Assembly (NCBI GenBank): GCA_963970005.1
Contig: CAXAMN010005335.1
Location: forward strand, 690,858-754,857
Source: Durusdinium trenchii
Lineage: Eukaryota > Sar > Dinophyceae > Suessiales > Symbiodiniaceae
DNA: 64,000 nt
Direction: 5' to 3'
Both the position numbers and the translations under genes were made by a program. This document shows positions 1 to 13,700 of the stretch, piece by piece. Numbering within the stretch: position 1 is the stretch's first letter; each line of letters opens with the position of its first letter. The notes beneath the pieces are model-generated. The model worked only from the letters and a program-made list of their open reading frames with translations, was not told the origin of the DNA and searched no databases.

Positions 1-1612
1 CATGGGTGGGGGTCCACCCACACGAGGCCCCCAGGGGGTGGAGATGTGAATCACACAAGTCCACCGGCAATATGTAGGAGATCATAGAATCATAAGCTAA
101 AGCTGCTTATTTTTGTAAGGTTGTTTCGTCCTCTCGTTGTGGTTGACCCATGATTTTTTGTTGGCAAGTTGACCCACGCCAAACACCTTTGATCAAATGG
201 ATGGACGTTCCATGATGTTCCCCACCCATGGAAAGGGGAGGTTCCTCCAAAAAAAAGTGAACGCTCCCGGGACCCCCAACCGTACGCGCCTCGCAAGACC
301 TCGAGCTGCGCCTCCTCCGAGTTCAGCCGTTCCTGGAGGAAAACACCACCGTTGCACCCGTCGAAATGCTGCTCATGACGCCCGTGACACCCTGGAGAAC
401 GGGCACACATTGGAATCTATGGATTTGTACAGGTCCAAGTGCTCATGCCCCTTCAACATCCTTCAACAAATAAAATAGTCATATGTCATGTGGATCTTGG
501 GGATGTGATTCCAAACATCTGTGGTTTGCCCGCCTTCTCGCTGTTCTTTAGCAGGGCTATGGAGATGTCAATCCGAGACATAGCCAACCCATTGTTTTGG
601 GGTTGTGAAACCCAACGCTGAGATTGGCAGTGTTAATTGATTGAATGATTCATGAACTCAATGTTAAGGAACTGTTGCACTTGTTGCAGTGGTTTCACTG
701 CGCCTCATATAGTGTGTTGTTCTTCCTTTGAGCCTATCATGTCGTGATAACACTGTGGTTACTTTTCGTCTGCATCTCGTGTCCAGCAAATTCCGCCCTT
801 AGATTTGTTGGTTTTGGTGATAAGTATGGTTTATCATGCATGCTAGCTGTTTCCCGCACAATAGCTGTTTGTCAACACGGATCATGCATGATAGCTGAAA
901 CTAACCACAATGAAACTCAGAATGCCCTTTGTTTCTCAAAGGATTCCCAGTAAACTTCTCCAGATCGGTTGAACACCGTGACACCATTGACACCCCAAAG
1001 AATCATCACACACACGTCTAAATTTCCATACAAGTGGATTGTCCACATCAGGACATACCAGGACGAAACTATATAGATGGGGTTGGTGCCGAGATCCCTA
1101 AGCCCCTTGTATCTGACAAAACCAATCAAATCCATCTCAAACCACTGGTATAACAAAAACGCCCCTCTGGTGAAATACCTTTGTGCCAGGGACTGAAAAA
1201 GGACACTCTTGGAAGATGCAGATATATACACATGTGTATGTAAATAATACATGTGAACAATGAACAATCCTCACTGAACCAAATGGAATCAAAAATAAAG
1301 GGCCTGCTGAGGTGAACACTGTGGGGGTTTTTGCAAACACCTCATGCCACTCAGAGAAGGTGCCTTTGCAGATGAACTTGGGTAGAAGCTCTATAATGAA
1401 CTAGTGTCAAATCTGAACTAATTTGTGTAATATCGCAAACATATTCCCACACCCTGACTAGTTTAATGGGAGGGAGTACTGAACAAGTTTTTCACCCAGG
1501 GTGCTTTTTTAAGCCCCGTAGGTTGTTGCTATTCAATTGTGCTGCTATTGGTTCCCTTTGAGATCTTTTTGCAGCTACTACAACAACCTACCACTACTGC
1601 TGCTGCTGCTGA

Positions 1613-1613
<1 letters not shown>
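1..1613. other. No gene recognised
   Basis: AT-rich sequence with only short ORFs. Nothing identifiable was seen. Confidence 0.5.
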
Positions 1614-1644
<31 letters not shown>

Positions 1645-1654
1645 NNNNNNNNNN

Positions 1655-1686
<32 letters not shown>
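1614..1686. repeat. (ACT)n microsatellite with assembly gap
   Basis: Pure ACT triplets are interrupted by ten Ns (1645-1654). True length is unknown. Confidence 0.95.
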
Positions 1687-2422
1687 GACCACTCAGTTTT
1701 GCTTGATTCACGGAACTCTGACCTGAAAACCTGTTTTAAAAGTATCAAAACATCTTAAAACTCATCGATTTCATTGCTCCAAGCAAAATCTTCAAAGGGT
1801 TCGTACACAAGTTAGCCCCGGGTAAGTGAATCATACCAATTGTTTAGGGGGTGGCATCCACCTTCTCGACGCGGGGTGCGCTTCGCTCGTTTCGCTCGCT
1901 CACGCTAGGACTCCCCCACGAACCACACCACCGACTGCTCGATGGACTCGGTGGCTTGGTGCATGGGCATCTCGGGTACCTGGGGGCGACCGAGACCGTC
2001 GAACCCTCGAGCACGGAGACCGTCGCGGGTGTCTCGGTCGCTGGTTCTCCCATCGGCACTCGGTCTCGGGTGACCGAGTTGGGCACGACACACATGTGGC
2101 GGTTCAACAGGCAGTTGGACAAGTCCACCGTGGCATTTGTGACAAACAGTCCGTAATCAATGGTACGAAATTACAGTCAACGGCTTTATGGACCTCATAT
2201 CTTTTCAGGAGAAACATTGCAAAACGATAACACATTCTGTGAACAGGCAAACGGCTGTTGATACTCCCCATATCCCCACAAGCTCTACGGCAAAACCACA
2301 TGTTTTTTTCATAAAAGGTCTTCGGTGAACCACACATCTGGACCAAGCTACACCGCCACGTTGATGTTGTTGACCAGCAAAGATGTTTCAAACAAACGAG
2401 CCCGTCCCGTCACGTTCGTGGA

Positions 2423-2520
2423 CCGTCGTACCGAACCTCAGGTACGGTGAGGACGGAGACACTGTTATGTAGGTTTGGACGGTCCAAGTACCTTCTGAGG
2501 AGGTACGACTGGATCCCTGG
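2423..2520. mobile_element. Foldback element, family D
   Basis: The arms GTCGTACCGAACCTCAGGTA and CCTTCTGAGGAGGTACGAC pair imperfectly. The inner GTGAGGACGGAGAC matches, in reverse, the copy at 51.1 kb. It has about the same length as the 31.6-kb copy. Confidence 0.5.
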
Positions 2521-3628
2521 GTATTTTAGACATGGTCCCGGTTCCCTCTCGACCATGTTTGCAGACGACGCACGTTTTTCTAGATGATTTGCTATGTCTA
2601 CCCTGGCTCCAGATCGTTTCTTTGCAGCTTGAAGATTAACATGGTTGCAAACGGACCACGCTGTCAAGAAATCAGTTGAAACCACATTCACCAGGATGGA
2701 TCACATGTTCTTCCCACGGAATTCTAGTGTACCTTGCTAGGTACCTGGGTGACTTTGGAGCCACCCTGGCTTCAAAGATCCACACAACTTCTTCAGGGCT
2801 TGGATGGCAAGCTTTCTGGTGGTGTTTTAATCACGCCGGGCCAAACAGCAATAGGTGATGGGCGAACTTGTGAGTGTGTTCCAATTCAATGCCCTGATGA
2901 GACTCTTGAACTTTGTGTGATATTGGTCAGCTATAGGTGCTCAAACACCTGGCGTGGGATTGTTGGAGGTACAAATGCCATGGTTTACCAGGTTACCATG
3001 CAGAGAGTGTTAAAGCGATTACTGTATTTTTCCACCAATGTTAGTTGGATCCACTAGTTGCTAGTTCACCAATATTTGACCAAGATCAAATGCAATGATC
3101 AATTACTATCGTTTCCATCACTGCTTTAGCCATAAACAATTCAATGCGAATCAATGCGATGGTTAAAAGAAACCTTGGAAGTAGTCGTATTACCAATGCA
3201 AGTTTGTGTTTGCTTGTTCGCCTCCCATTCAGATTGGGTTCTTGTCTGGTGTTGCGCTGCAGGATAGTTTGAATGGAACGCGACTGTTTCATGAAATGCG
3301 CCTGTTTGCGTCTATGGTCGGTGAAATATCGGATGAGAACACGACTTGCACATGGATATACCTCGACTTGTAGGCTTTTTAACAATAAGCACCTGGGGAT
3401 GCTAAAGGGCAGCGGCAGCAGGCCTATAGGCTTCCTTGATCTATCCCAACCCCTCTGGCTACTGACCTAGCCTGATTCACCTGAGACTCACGGAGAACAA
3501 CCGCCACGAACGTGCGTAAAACCATGTGCAAAAAGCGAGCAGAAAAGTGGCCCAAGTGGGGGGATGAATTTGGACCGTCTAAAAATGCTGGTTCTAGAAA
3601 CGGCAATGATAAATTTTAGGAATATGTC

Positions 3629-3659
3629 ATATATATATATGTATATATATATATATATG
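3629..3659. repeat. (TA)n microsatellite
   Basis: Alternating TA with two G interruptions. Similar short tracts lie at about 28080-28097, 50289-50306 and 54179-54199. Confidence 0.9.
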
Positions 3660-5266
3660 TGTGTCTGTTTGTTTGTTTACCCTTTCCTTAAATATCATAT
3701 GAGTGTCTGGGCTGCACATGGTTTGATCGGTTTCTTTATGTGCACCAATCCTGTTCAAATCCCAGGCGCTCGCTTCCTCAACTCGGCGACGGTGATGACT
3801 TCTCGCTCATCCCTCGTTGCCCGGCAAAGCTTGGTGAGAGTGACACGGCCAACACAGCCACACCTCCGAAAAAGTGTGCCACGGATGGAACAACTCCACA
3901 ACATGTTCGATGTTGCCCTCTTGTATGCTAAAAATGCAAAACATGGGACGGTACTCTATCCTCAAGTGTGCAAAACTGTTGATATGTCAAACCTTTTATC
4001 AATGAACTTCTGCCACTCAAGGAGGTCAAAAGGCGTCTCAACATGTCTCAACATGGATCCTGCAACAAAGTTCTATATCTGGCCAGCGTGAGTCTAAGAC
4101 TTGACCGATTCCAGCAAGTGCGCTTCGCATCAAGCTAGTGAATCGAATTGGTCAATCATTTGCAGCAATTCTTGGCAATTCATCGGTGCATTGGTGGGAA
4201 AATAACCCAGATCAATGGCCGTGTATTGAAACGCTTGATCGTGTAATATCATTGATATATTGAATGATGTCTGTCGAACGATGCAAAATGGTCCATATAT
4301 TGTGTTTCATGCAACTGAGCGGAATCCTGGTGGAAGTGGCCAACTATATATAGTAAAACAGTTAAAACATCGGCCCCAACCAAATGTAATGGGCAAATGA
4401 AACTCGGATAGTTTGCGTGGACAAACCATTGTAACAATTTCCAACGGTTGGTCTATGATGCACATAAACAATCTCTGAAAACATTCTGAAACCACTATGC
4501 CAAAACAATGGCCATCCCAACCCCCCTTGTTCCCTTGCATCAAAAAGCGACGTGGACTTTGCTGACCCGGTGTTTTTTGCCTGTCGCCGGCTGGGAAACA
4601 ACATGGTTCCAAAAACATGTGGTGAACCCAAAACTATTGCAAACATTTGCACTGACAATGACTCGTCACAGGTGGTGCTTGGTGGATGAATTATAAAAGG
4701 ATATAGATATAACTAACACACAACAGTTACGGTGAATCGTGTTTATGTTTCACACTTGTCACTTTGACCTAACACGCAATCCTTGCGAACCTGACCATCA
4801 AGTCCGAGCGGCCATTTCCACATGTCCAAATCCAACGGGGTCCAACAAGACATGCTCTTTGGTTGGGATATCTCAACCACGGTGTAGCTGACTGGACACA
4901 TGAAACAAAACACACACACAAAGACACACTTAAAGGTATACTGTAACGCTGTAAACACAATGCATCTTGTGTGATGGTCAAACCAGTTGGGCTAAAGTGC
5001 GGGGCTAGTGGCACACCACAGAATGAGTGGGTACTCATGACAACACACAGTTGTTTCCTAATGCTGCGATCTTAACAGGAATGCCTGTGCGGTCGGTCAA
5101 CATCAACATCAAAAGGCCAACACATGCAGCTTAGCGAGCAACCAATGCAGCACTGCAACATAAATCCTGTGCTGTCAGCAACGTTGAACAATCAAAGTAT
5201 AGATAAAACAATTCCCTGCCTCCTGCTTGGCGCTAGCGGTGAACAAGGCCTTCGCCTTTAGGATGC

Positions 5267-5647
5267 TCATCCGCGTTCCTGCGCAACGTCTGCATAGACG
5301 AAGGGCAGCATGAAACTCGCACATCCTGGACCACCCGATTCCTCCAAACTGTGTGATACGTCTGATGCGTCAAAGCACAAGAAAGTTTTAAGCAATGCAC
5401 CGATAGCGTCTCCAGAAGTGTCCAACGAAAAGGTTGCTCCTGCGCGGCGTTGCCAAAGGCGATTGAAGTAGTCCTCAGCGGTACGAATGGCTTTGAGCTC
5501 AATGGCGGTCAAAGAGCGCGGAGGATTGGAAGGGCCCGTGACGCCACAACAAAGCTCCGCAATGGCATGCCCGCACATGATCCTTACAGGTGCTTCGACA
5601 GTTTCTCTACCCTTCGCACCCACAATTTTGCCTGCAAACTTGGGCAT
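5267..5647 (-). CDS. Unassigned ORF, 126 codons
   Basis: This ATG-initiated minus-strand ORF has a protein-like composition (...AIRTAEDYFNRLWQRRAG..., ...DAIGALLKTFLCFDAS...) and moderately G/C-rich third positions over its central part. It may be all or part of an exon of an unidentified gene. No domain is recognised. It lies 2 kb downstream of the last placed exon of the polycystin-like gene on the same strand, but without family resemblance. Confidence 0.28.
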   Translation of the reverse strand: MPKFAGKIVGAKGRETVEAPVRIMCGHAIAELCCGVTGPSNPPRSLTAIELKAIRTAEDYFNRLWQRRAGATFSLDTSGDAIGALLKTFLCFDASDVSHSLEESGGPGCASFMLPFVYADVAQERG

Positions 5648-5649
5648 CC

Positions 5650-7670
5650 GTCGCGGTCAACTGAATCACATCGTTTGATTCGCGGCAAGACTGCAAGGCC
5701 AAACATGAGATCCCATGGCCAAAGAAAGACTTTATGGACGCTGCTAACCATGAGAGTTGTCAGGCCTCCCGGCAGTTTCCTCTTCTTTGGTGGCTTATAA
5801 GAAACTATTTCGTAAGCTCTAAGAACACCAAACAAATCAACGATCAGGGCAACGCATCCTGAACTCCTGAACCATGACCCGACCCAACACATTGATAGCA
5901 AACAGGGCAACCCTCCCAAATTCCTGACCATTGAAAATGCTGGTCAATTTAGGGTTCTTTCTGTCTTGACCGAGTCTTGAGCTGCTGGTTGAGGGAGTGG
6001 ACTCTCGTCCACTCCCTCTGGAAGAAACCATGTTGAGGACGGATCATGTTGAGGATGGCTCAACCCAAAACAAATCCCAAATGCCAGGACCATAGGTGGA
6101 ACATGCATGAAAAACACGTATAATAAATAATCATTCATATAATATACCAGCGAAGCCAAAAAGTTGAGGAATTCCAGCTTCACCCCAAAAAACAAACTTT
6201 TTCTGTGGATTCTCGCATTTCTCCGGGTCTCTCCGCTTTTTCTCGCACCTCATGGGGATTCCTCCACGCCTCCGGGTTTTCTCGCCCCACATTCTTGCAC
6301 CACCTCCGCTTTTTCTCGCCCCATCTCCGCATTTTCTTGCTCCAAGTCCGGTTGCCTATTTTCTCCGGCCCGTAATTTCAATTTCTCCGGTTCCGCTTTT
6401 GAGAGGTGTAGGAATTTCCACACATCCGACAAAAACGAAAGAAACTCTGAGAAACGATCCTTTTCCGGCATTTAAGGCTTAGCTGGTATACACATAGACT
6501 ATGCAAATATCACTGAAGAGCATCGGCCGAATCGGTCGAATCCACGAATGGGTCCGTGGAGGGAAGGAGCTAGATCGTATAGATTATCCGTATGGAATAT
6601 ATGTCACTACGTGGACCCCTGAAACCCACCCACGGGGACCCACGGGATATTCCAGAAAAAGAAAAACGATTTCACTCCGCTCCGCACTACCAAGTGAAAC
6701 ATACATATATCATATATACATATTGACATAACTATTGACATATTATAACACGCATAAAAAAAGAAAAAAAACACACAGAACTCACCTCTCCTCCAAATCA
6801 AACATAATAAGATCACCCCACCAATCGGAGGAACGTCACATGAACGTCGACCAGAGCGGCTGCCACATCCTCCCAGACCGTGGCGCCCGAGGCGGCCTAG
6901 GTAGGCGACGGACGGCGGCGCCACGACGTGGCACAAGGAAGTCTAAGACTTTGGGGTGAAGCTGTTTTGGTACCGACTATGAAGGGCCCAGAAAGGTTCT
7001 TCTCAGTGCCAGCCTGTTTTGTTGGAAGTTATAACTTGGGTCTATTCTAATACCTGTGACAGTGGATGATGATGGTTCAGTTGCAGGCCTTGTTCAAGAA
7101 TAGTGATGTTCTTGCTTGTGAAACCGGGCCCTGTTACAGGTAAGATTGGACAAACCCATCTCATTGAGAGGTGCGGCACACAAAAACTGCCTCAACCGCT
7201 TCATGGGTGCACGACCCTCCCTGGCAGGAAGCGCCCGTGCCGGCGCCTTTAAGGCTAAACTACCAAGCTCAACTCGACCTGGCTTCAGTCCACACACACA
7301 CACAGCAGCTCTTGGTGGACTGGTTCATATCAAAAAGGCTGAAACACACTGGGCCTATAATCTCTATGATACAGAGATCTTCAGTCAAACAAGCGATTCT
7401 CCACATCCCCAACCAAAAAAACTCAACACCTGACCTGAGCTTTTCGACTCGTCATCGAAGGTCTGCCATTTGACGAACGACGCGAGAATTTAGCGAGCAG
7501 CAATGAACCGATCTTTGAATGCACGGGTCCCAACGCCGCAGCTTTCAGCGCAATTTCGCGACGAGCGAAGACGTATGGCTAGAATGGCTAGAATGTGCAA
7601 TTGGTTGGACCAGGCGGACCATAGACCGCCTAAATCGTGTACCAGACCAGTCTCCTAAGCTTTGCTGAGG
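5650..7670. other. Likely 3' flank or further introns of the polycystin-like gene
   Basis: C-terminal exons of the channel would be expected here on the minus strand, but none was recognised. A pyrimidine-rich stretch with repeated TTTCTCGC/CTCCG motifs lies at 6210-6400. Confidence 0.35.
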
Positions 7671-7673
7671 CAC

Positions 7674-7719
7674 ACTTTGCTTGCTCTCCGCATGGACGTC
7701 CATGATGATGGCAATCAGC
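7674..7719 (-). CDS. Polycystin-like channel, post-S6 exon (3' edge approximate)
   Basis: After TTCCAAG|G the exon begins with the G that completes the split Met codon, then reads LIAIIMDVHAESKQS. Joined to the S6 exon this gives LLNMLIAIIMD, the conserved polycystin S6 C-terminus. GT dinucleotides at 7675 or 7673 are possible donors. The frame stays open for another 40 codons (ending near 7545) without family resemblance. Further cytoplasmic exons were not recognised. Confidence 0.72.
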
Positions 7720-10700
7720 CTTGGAATACACATGCGGGTCTCTCTGGCGAGACTCCGGCAGGGTCGACCACAAGGCAAGCTTCCTGGGCCCAAGAGTCAG
7801 GTGCTTGGTCTGGTTCTCGTTTTTTTGTTTAAGATTTCTCAGTCATTCTGGAGTAAAGAGACTCATTATACATTCCAAAACCAAAGAGGAAACTGGTCAT
7901 TCTTTCAGATTGGTCAATATTTCATGATACCAGGATACTAAAAACAACGAAACGATCTATCTCTTGGCTCCAGGGTGCTACCTGCAGCTACATGATCACT
8001 TAGACCTCCAAAACCCAAAGCATCAGGCCAACGACTTAGGTTAAAATGGGACCTCCCAGGCAACGACTCCCTGGGGTTCGGGACATCAGTTCGACCGCTC
8101 TCATCCGCTGGGTTTCCCCCTAGGAGCTAGCTCCGAGACCAGAAAAGTGTAATGGATCCGAACGGATCTGAAACTGTATTCCCTGAGGTGGCTTGGATGC
8201 TTCTTTCCTACCTTTTTTGGAGATGGGTCTCCAGGTAGATAGAACACGTGCCCAAAGAAACCTAGGATTGAAACTCTCCATAAGACATCATAAGACTACC
8301 TACTAGTAAAAAAAATCAACGTGGCTTCTGTTTGCCAGAAGCCCAACGAGCACCGCTTTGGTGTTCTAAGGCACATGTTCAGAAGGATCAGCACCATGGT
8401 CACCATGAAGGACAAATGGAAGAGTCCAGCCTCGAAACTTCCGTCACTGTGAGACTGTTGCCTTGGTGGATGAAGCAACCACCTGAGAAAAACGGATTAC
8501 CCTCCCTCCAACAATAATGGAAGTCGAACAAATGGTCCCTGCAAAGACCATTTTGCTCTACAAAAAGGAGAGAACTCCATTTCCATGTTTGTTTGGAGGG
8601 AGGGCAAGCCGTCTTCTGTTCTGCCTTCTTTGTGCTGCTTGGCACCTGAAAAGGATATTTGGTTGCCTTAGTCAACCCATCTCCTTTGATTTCATTGATT
8701 TGATCTCATTTGGGTGATCATTAGCCTGAAAACAACTGCACAGAACAGGGGCTGAGATGTGTTCTGGGGAAGAGTGGAAATGAGTGATATGTTGAGTGAA
8801 AATGAGTTGCCCAATCTCGTCAAGTCAGCTGGGAGAGCTGTAGTAGCGGTGAAAGAACGCCAGAACGCCTCATCCGGAGGTGCATCCAGCATTCCCCTTG
8901 TCCGGAGGTAAGAAACACAAGTTGTTGGGTAGAACATTTATGGCATGTTTCGCAGCAGAACATCGCCGCTCGCTCTCGAATTTTGGGGAGCCAACCCACG
9001 AACTGATTGACCCCAGACCACCCTTTCTTAACATTTGGGTCTGGAAGGATGATGATGGCATTGATGATTTGTGCCGCCTACTGATGCATGTTCTGCCCCC
9101 CTTCGTATACAACCATATTGAACCGTTCCATCAACATTCCTATGGACCTGATGCACAGCAATTGGATGATTGACGACAGCCATCGACAGCCCATGTTGAC
9201 TTCTTCATCTTAATTCATTGAAAGGATTGGCGCTTTTCAAGCCACCGGACCTCAGTGATCCCAGTCAAAGCTCAACCGCGCACCCAGGTCGACCTCAGTT
9301 GCCCGCCGAGGGGCGATGAAGCGGCCTGCCTGTGCCTCCATGGCCTCGAAGTCCAGGTCGCCCATCAAGGCGCGGAAGAGAGTGATAAAGGCGTTGTTGA
9401 GGCTCGAGTAACCTCCAACGGCAGCGATTTGGTGGAGTTGGAGTAACCACTGCACCCTGGTGGCGAGCACGGAGGCAGGCTCGCACGTCACCAATGCAAT
9501 TCATGCAGACAGAAGGATTGGTCACCAGAGAAGGGCTGGTCATGAGTCCAAGTCACCAGAAGGTCACCATACACTCCCTGGAACTAACATGGAAGTGGAT
9601 GCCATGGCCCCGAGTTCGGAAGACCATGAAATCCACGACAAACTGGTGGTTTTCCACTTCCATGTTAATTCCAGGGAGAGTAAGTCAGTAGTCATCACCA
9701 TCACAGCCGCTTTCAGGTGAATTTTCCTGGGTGCCAGGTAACCCCTGGGCCAGGTAACGGAAGCGAGCTGGAATCATCTGCCAAAAAGAACACCTTGGAT
9801 AGGTTTGTGGCTGCAACGAAACAAACCTGTGATACCAGCGCCTTTTTAAGCCTGGCACATCAGCAGAGCGATAGACTACGAAACAATGGACACCATGAAA
9901 CAAAGCCATAACTGCAGGTGTTTAACTCGTATCTAAGTTTGATCCGCAAAAACCAGCGGTTCCTTGGCAAAGTTGAAACATCCAGCTGCACCACATCGTC
10001 CATCCAGCTCACCAAAAACGATCCCTTGGAATGGCTTAAGAAGCCTGGTCTTAATGGACTAAATATCAGCAAATGGAGTTCACCGGAGAACATCAAACCC
10101 AGTCATCTCTTCCAGTAATATAAAGTAACCATGTTTCCAATGGATCAGGTGTCCTGACCACCATGATCCAACCTGTGCAGGATTGGTTCCTTCTGATCCA
10201 ATGGAACCTTCTAACTGATTTGGAAGGGAGAGCGGCAAAGCTCGACCTGGAAAACCAACACGCGTCATCCAACAATCCCATCTTGACACAATGGAAGGGT
10301 CAGGAAGATCAGGCACTGAAGCAACTGCTCTGGCTGCACTTCCGGCAGCGCCCTTCCGACAAAACCATGCAATGGTCCCAAACAAACCAGTGCATCTGGT
10401 ACATTACCACGCAGGGCTCGAGTGATGTCAGGGCTTGAGTGATGCGTTGTAGCTGGTATGACATACACCGGTGGATCCATTGCCCAAAGCCACCTTGATT
10501 GAGATATGCAAAGAATTTAATGCCACACCAACTGGACTCCATCAGTCATTCCGTATTACTTATTCCTTCAGTTGTTCAGTCATTCTGTATTAGATATTCC
10601 TTCAGTTGCCCAGTCATTCTGTCTTAGTTATAATTGCTCTTGGGATACCTCCCACTCTTGGCTTCGACCACCGCAGAGTCTGAGCCTTCAATGGCTCTGC

Positions 10701-13700
10701 CGAAAAAGCCCATGGCCATGAAGACAAAGCTCAGAAACACCGACACAAAGATGATACCAAAGTGAACCTGAGTGTGGTCCCAAGTGAATTCCTCTCTGAA
10801 GAAGATTGTCACCTTGTGGGCGGTGAGGCCCAAACCACCCTGGTCTAGTTCGTGGTCTGCTCTCCCTTCCCGGACCTTCCGTTTTCATGCATTTGACCCC
10901 ACCTGGAAGTCAGAACCCACCACTGCCAACTGCTAAGAGGATAAATCAACGCACAACAAATACAATGGTTTCAGAGTAGATGGCACGTTTCCCCCAAGAT
11001 GTCCTGAAAACACGGGGGTCCAGTCCTAAACCACCGTTACTTGTGGGCCCCTGTGCCATCTACTCCTCTCAATGTCAAACTTGGGACGCCCATGAAGCGG
11101 GCAGCCCATGGTCAGCGGGCTTCATAGAAATGGGCTTCTCACTCGACTCATCCAGCAGATGTTTCGCCCCGGCGCCGAAAGAAGAAACCGGGCGCGGAAC
11201 CGCCAGAACCGCCTTATTGGGTGTGTTTCAGGAGCTTTGGAGCCTCAAGTTGGAAAGGGAAAACATAAACAAAAAGACGAACACCCGTTGGAACAGGGGA
11301 CTCACTGGCCTCACTTCTCTATTCCAATGTTGCCAATTGAAGCTCATGAAGGCTTCTGGATACATTCGGTCACTTGGACTTAGACCTGCTGAAGGGCGGA
11401 AAATTAATATATTCTCCTTGAACCAACAAGCAAGCTGAATGCCTTCCAGCGGACGGCATGTTCCATTTATCATTGAGGGAGCATGGCAAGATAGCAAGAT
11501 AGGCAGAGATCGGCCACGCTCCAAATAGGGATGACATAGGGATACTCTCTTGATCTAGCTTCTCCATGCTGATCTCGCTCGGGTCCCTTCCATCCTGTTC
11601 TCACACGGCCCGGTCCCGCGTCCGGTCCCGGGGGCATCTCCAAGCGGCTAAATCCACGAAGGCAGCCCAAATGGTGCGGCTCACCACCTTGAGAAGCCAG
11701 AAACGCTCTAACTTGGACTAGCTGGAGCAAGCTGTGGACCCAGCTGTGGACCCGGTTGTATTGGTTAACCAACTGAATTCGTCCCCGGCAAAACAGGACA
11801 GCTAAAAGAACGACCGTTGGATGGCTTCCAAGCGGGTCTGGGGTTGAAAATGGGTTTGGATGCCTGTGGCGTCCAACGGTCCGTATTAATCCTTGGGTTC
11901 GCATGAGATGCCTCCAGCCTCACACCAGACTTTAAAGTCTGCAGGATTGCATTCCCCATCTCTTTACACCAACCCATCCACTTGGTTCTGTTTTCTTTGC
12001 AAAGAAGTGCAACAGCCTCAATCTTTCGAAAAGTATCTGTCCTTTAGGATGCTTACGTTAAGCTCGTTGGACAGGAGTCCACCTTCTTCACCCCTCAAAT
12101 TTTGAACGTTTGCCTCAGGTCTGAACGTTAAGAAACCTGACAAAAGCGAGTGGTGGTCGAAGGGTTCAATATCATCAAAACTTGCAAACATGCCAGGTGA
12201 TCTCCAAATTGGGAGGTGACATGTGAACAGTTCATTGGCTATACTTCGCAGGATTGACAGAACCATTACCATCATGCCACGGACGCATGGACGGCGCCCA
12301 GAAACTGCCAAGCGTGGCTGCAAGGTGAAGGTCTTGAAGAGCCGTAGAAGAATGCAAAAAGGATAGAAACCTGAGCTCCGCAGCTCTTCTTCTCCGCTCC
12401 GGACCGGAAAGCCACAAATTGAAAGCAATCATCTGATTGAAGGTTCCGATGCGTCATAGTGCTGGGACTTGCTGCGAATGTGTGGGACTGACTGGTTTCA
12501 GCCATCTTTCAATAGAGTTTGACCATGGCCTGTAGACCATGCTTATGCTGTTTCTTCAAGGAGGACACAAAGGCCAACAAAAGGGTCATTAGACAACACC
12601 AGTTGGACCCAACACATAATCCTGGTCAACAAAAGAACAGCTCAAAAAACAATCAAACCACTGATCAAACCGTATTTGTGGGTCTTATGTTTTCTAAGCA
12701 CGGTTGTCGCTGACTGATGTTTGGCTCGTCTATCGAATTGGCTGAACCACCCCATTCACCACTGACTGGGACCGCGAAAGCCAAGCGTATCTGGTGCTCC
12801 AAATCTGAGCGTCCCACTGCTGACCTTGGCCCCGGGCTCGGCAGGGTGGCAGCTCAAGAGTATGTCAGGAAGGTCAGGAAGTCAGTGAACCGGCTGCTTT
12901 TTCTAGTCAGCTTAGCTAGATTTATATCGTTAGTTCACCAATTAAGCATACAACCAATCAATTTATAGCTTGTGGCTTGTGTTACGAACTTCGCTAGCTG
13001 CTTAGCTCGCGAACTTCCAGGAGTTGTTTGGTTCCTTTCAATATTCTTGCCGGGGTTGTCTGCACAGCTATCGAACTATGTATCTAGAATTTGCTTACTT
13101 GTCCTACCAGTGGCTCAAAATCATCCAACATGAAACATGGTTTCAAGACAAAACATTAATCACAAAAGGGAAGACTCTTTGTCTCTCTCACACCCCGCTG
13201 GCAGTCCTCATGCAGAATCCCGAACACAAAAGAAACCTGCATCTTCAAGCTAGAGCCGCTAGACATCATTGCTTAAAGGCAAATCTGGATGCTGCCTCCG
13301 GAGGCTTTGAGGGATGCTTTGAGGGAAGCCCGCCCACTGTGGGTCTCTGACCGCTCTCTGACCGCCTTGTGAAAGTTTTTCTCAACATGTCCAGGATCTG
13401 GTTTTGTCACGCAAACGAAAGGCGCGGATTTTGGGATGGTTTTTGGATCCCCAAACAAGATCGGACATCACTGGGCCAACATGCAAAGAGTGTCGCCACA
13501 GCCGTGGCTTCCACCGCCACGGACGTCGTCTGCTTCGATCCGATCGGACCTGACGTGAGAGCCCGAAACCAACCGAATGAGGTCTCTCTGCAGTGTCTCG
13601 AAGACCCCAACTCATCTGACAGGTCATGCTTGACTGCTACATGTGCAAACTGCTCTGCCTATGTGCCTGCAGCTCCCGGTGGCATGCTCCCATATGCCCC

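Larger units (their letters stand above)
1690..5226. other. No gene recognised
   Basis: A GC-rich patch at 1860-2100 is open on both strands and rich in CGGTCTCGG-type inverted motifs, without domain. The rest, apart from the family D element (2423-2520) and TA tract, shows nothing. Confidence 0.45.
8431..12305 (-). other. Introns of the polycystin-like gene
   Basis: The non-exonic parts of this interval (11960-12305, 10768-11911, 9413-10685, 8431-9329) are introns. They contain two foldback elements (10973-11064 and 9571-9681). ORFs on either strand, such as the plus-strand one at 8880-9173, have no supporting features. Nothing else was recognised. Confidence 0.6.

Noticed and set aside
8880..9173. 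97-codon plus-strand ORF
   Set aside because: It lies in an intron of the polycystin-like gene on the opposite strand, with no domain.
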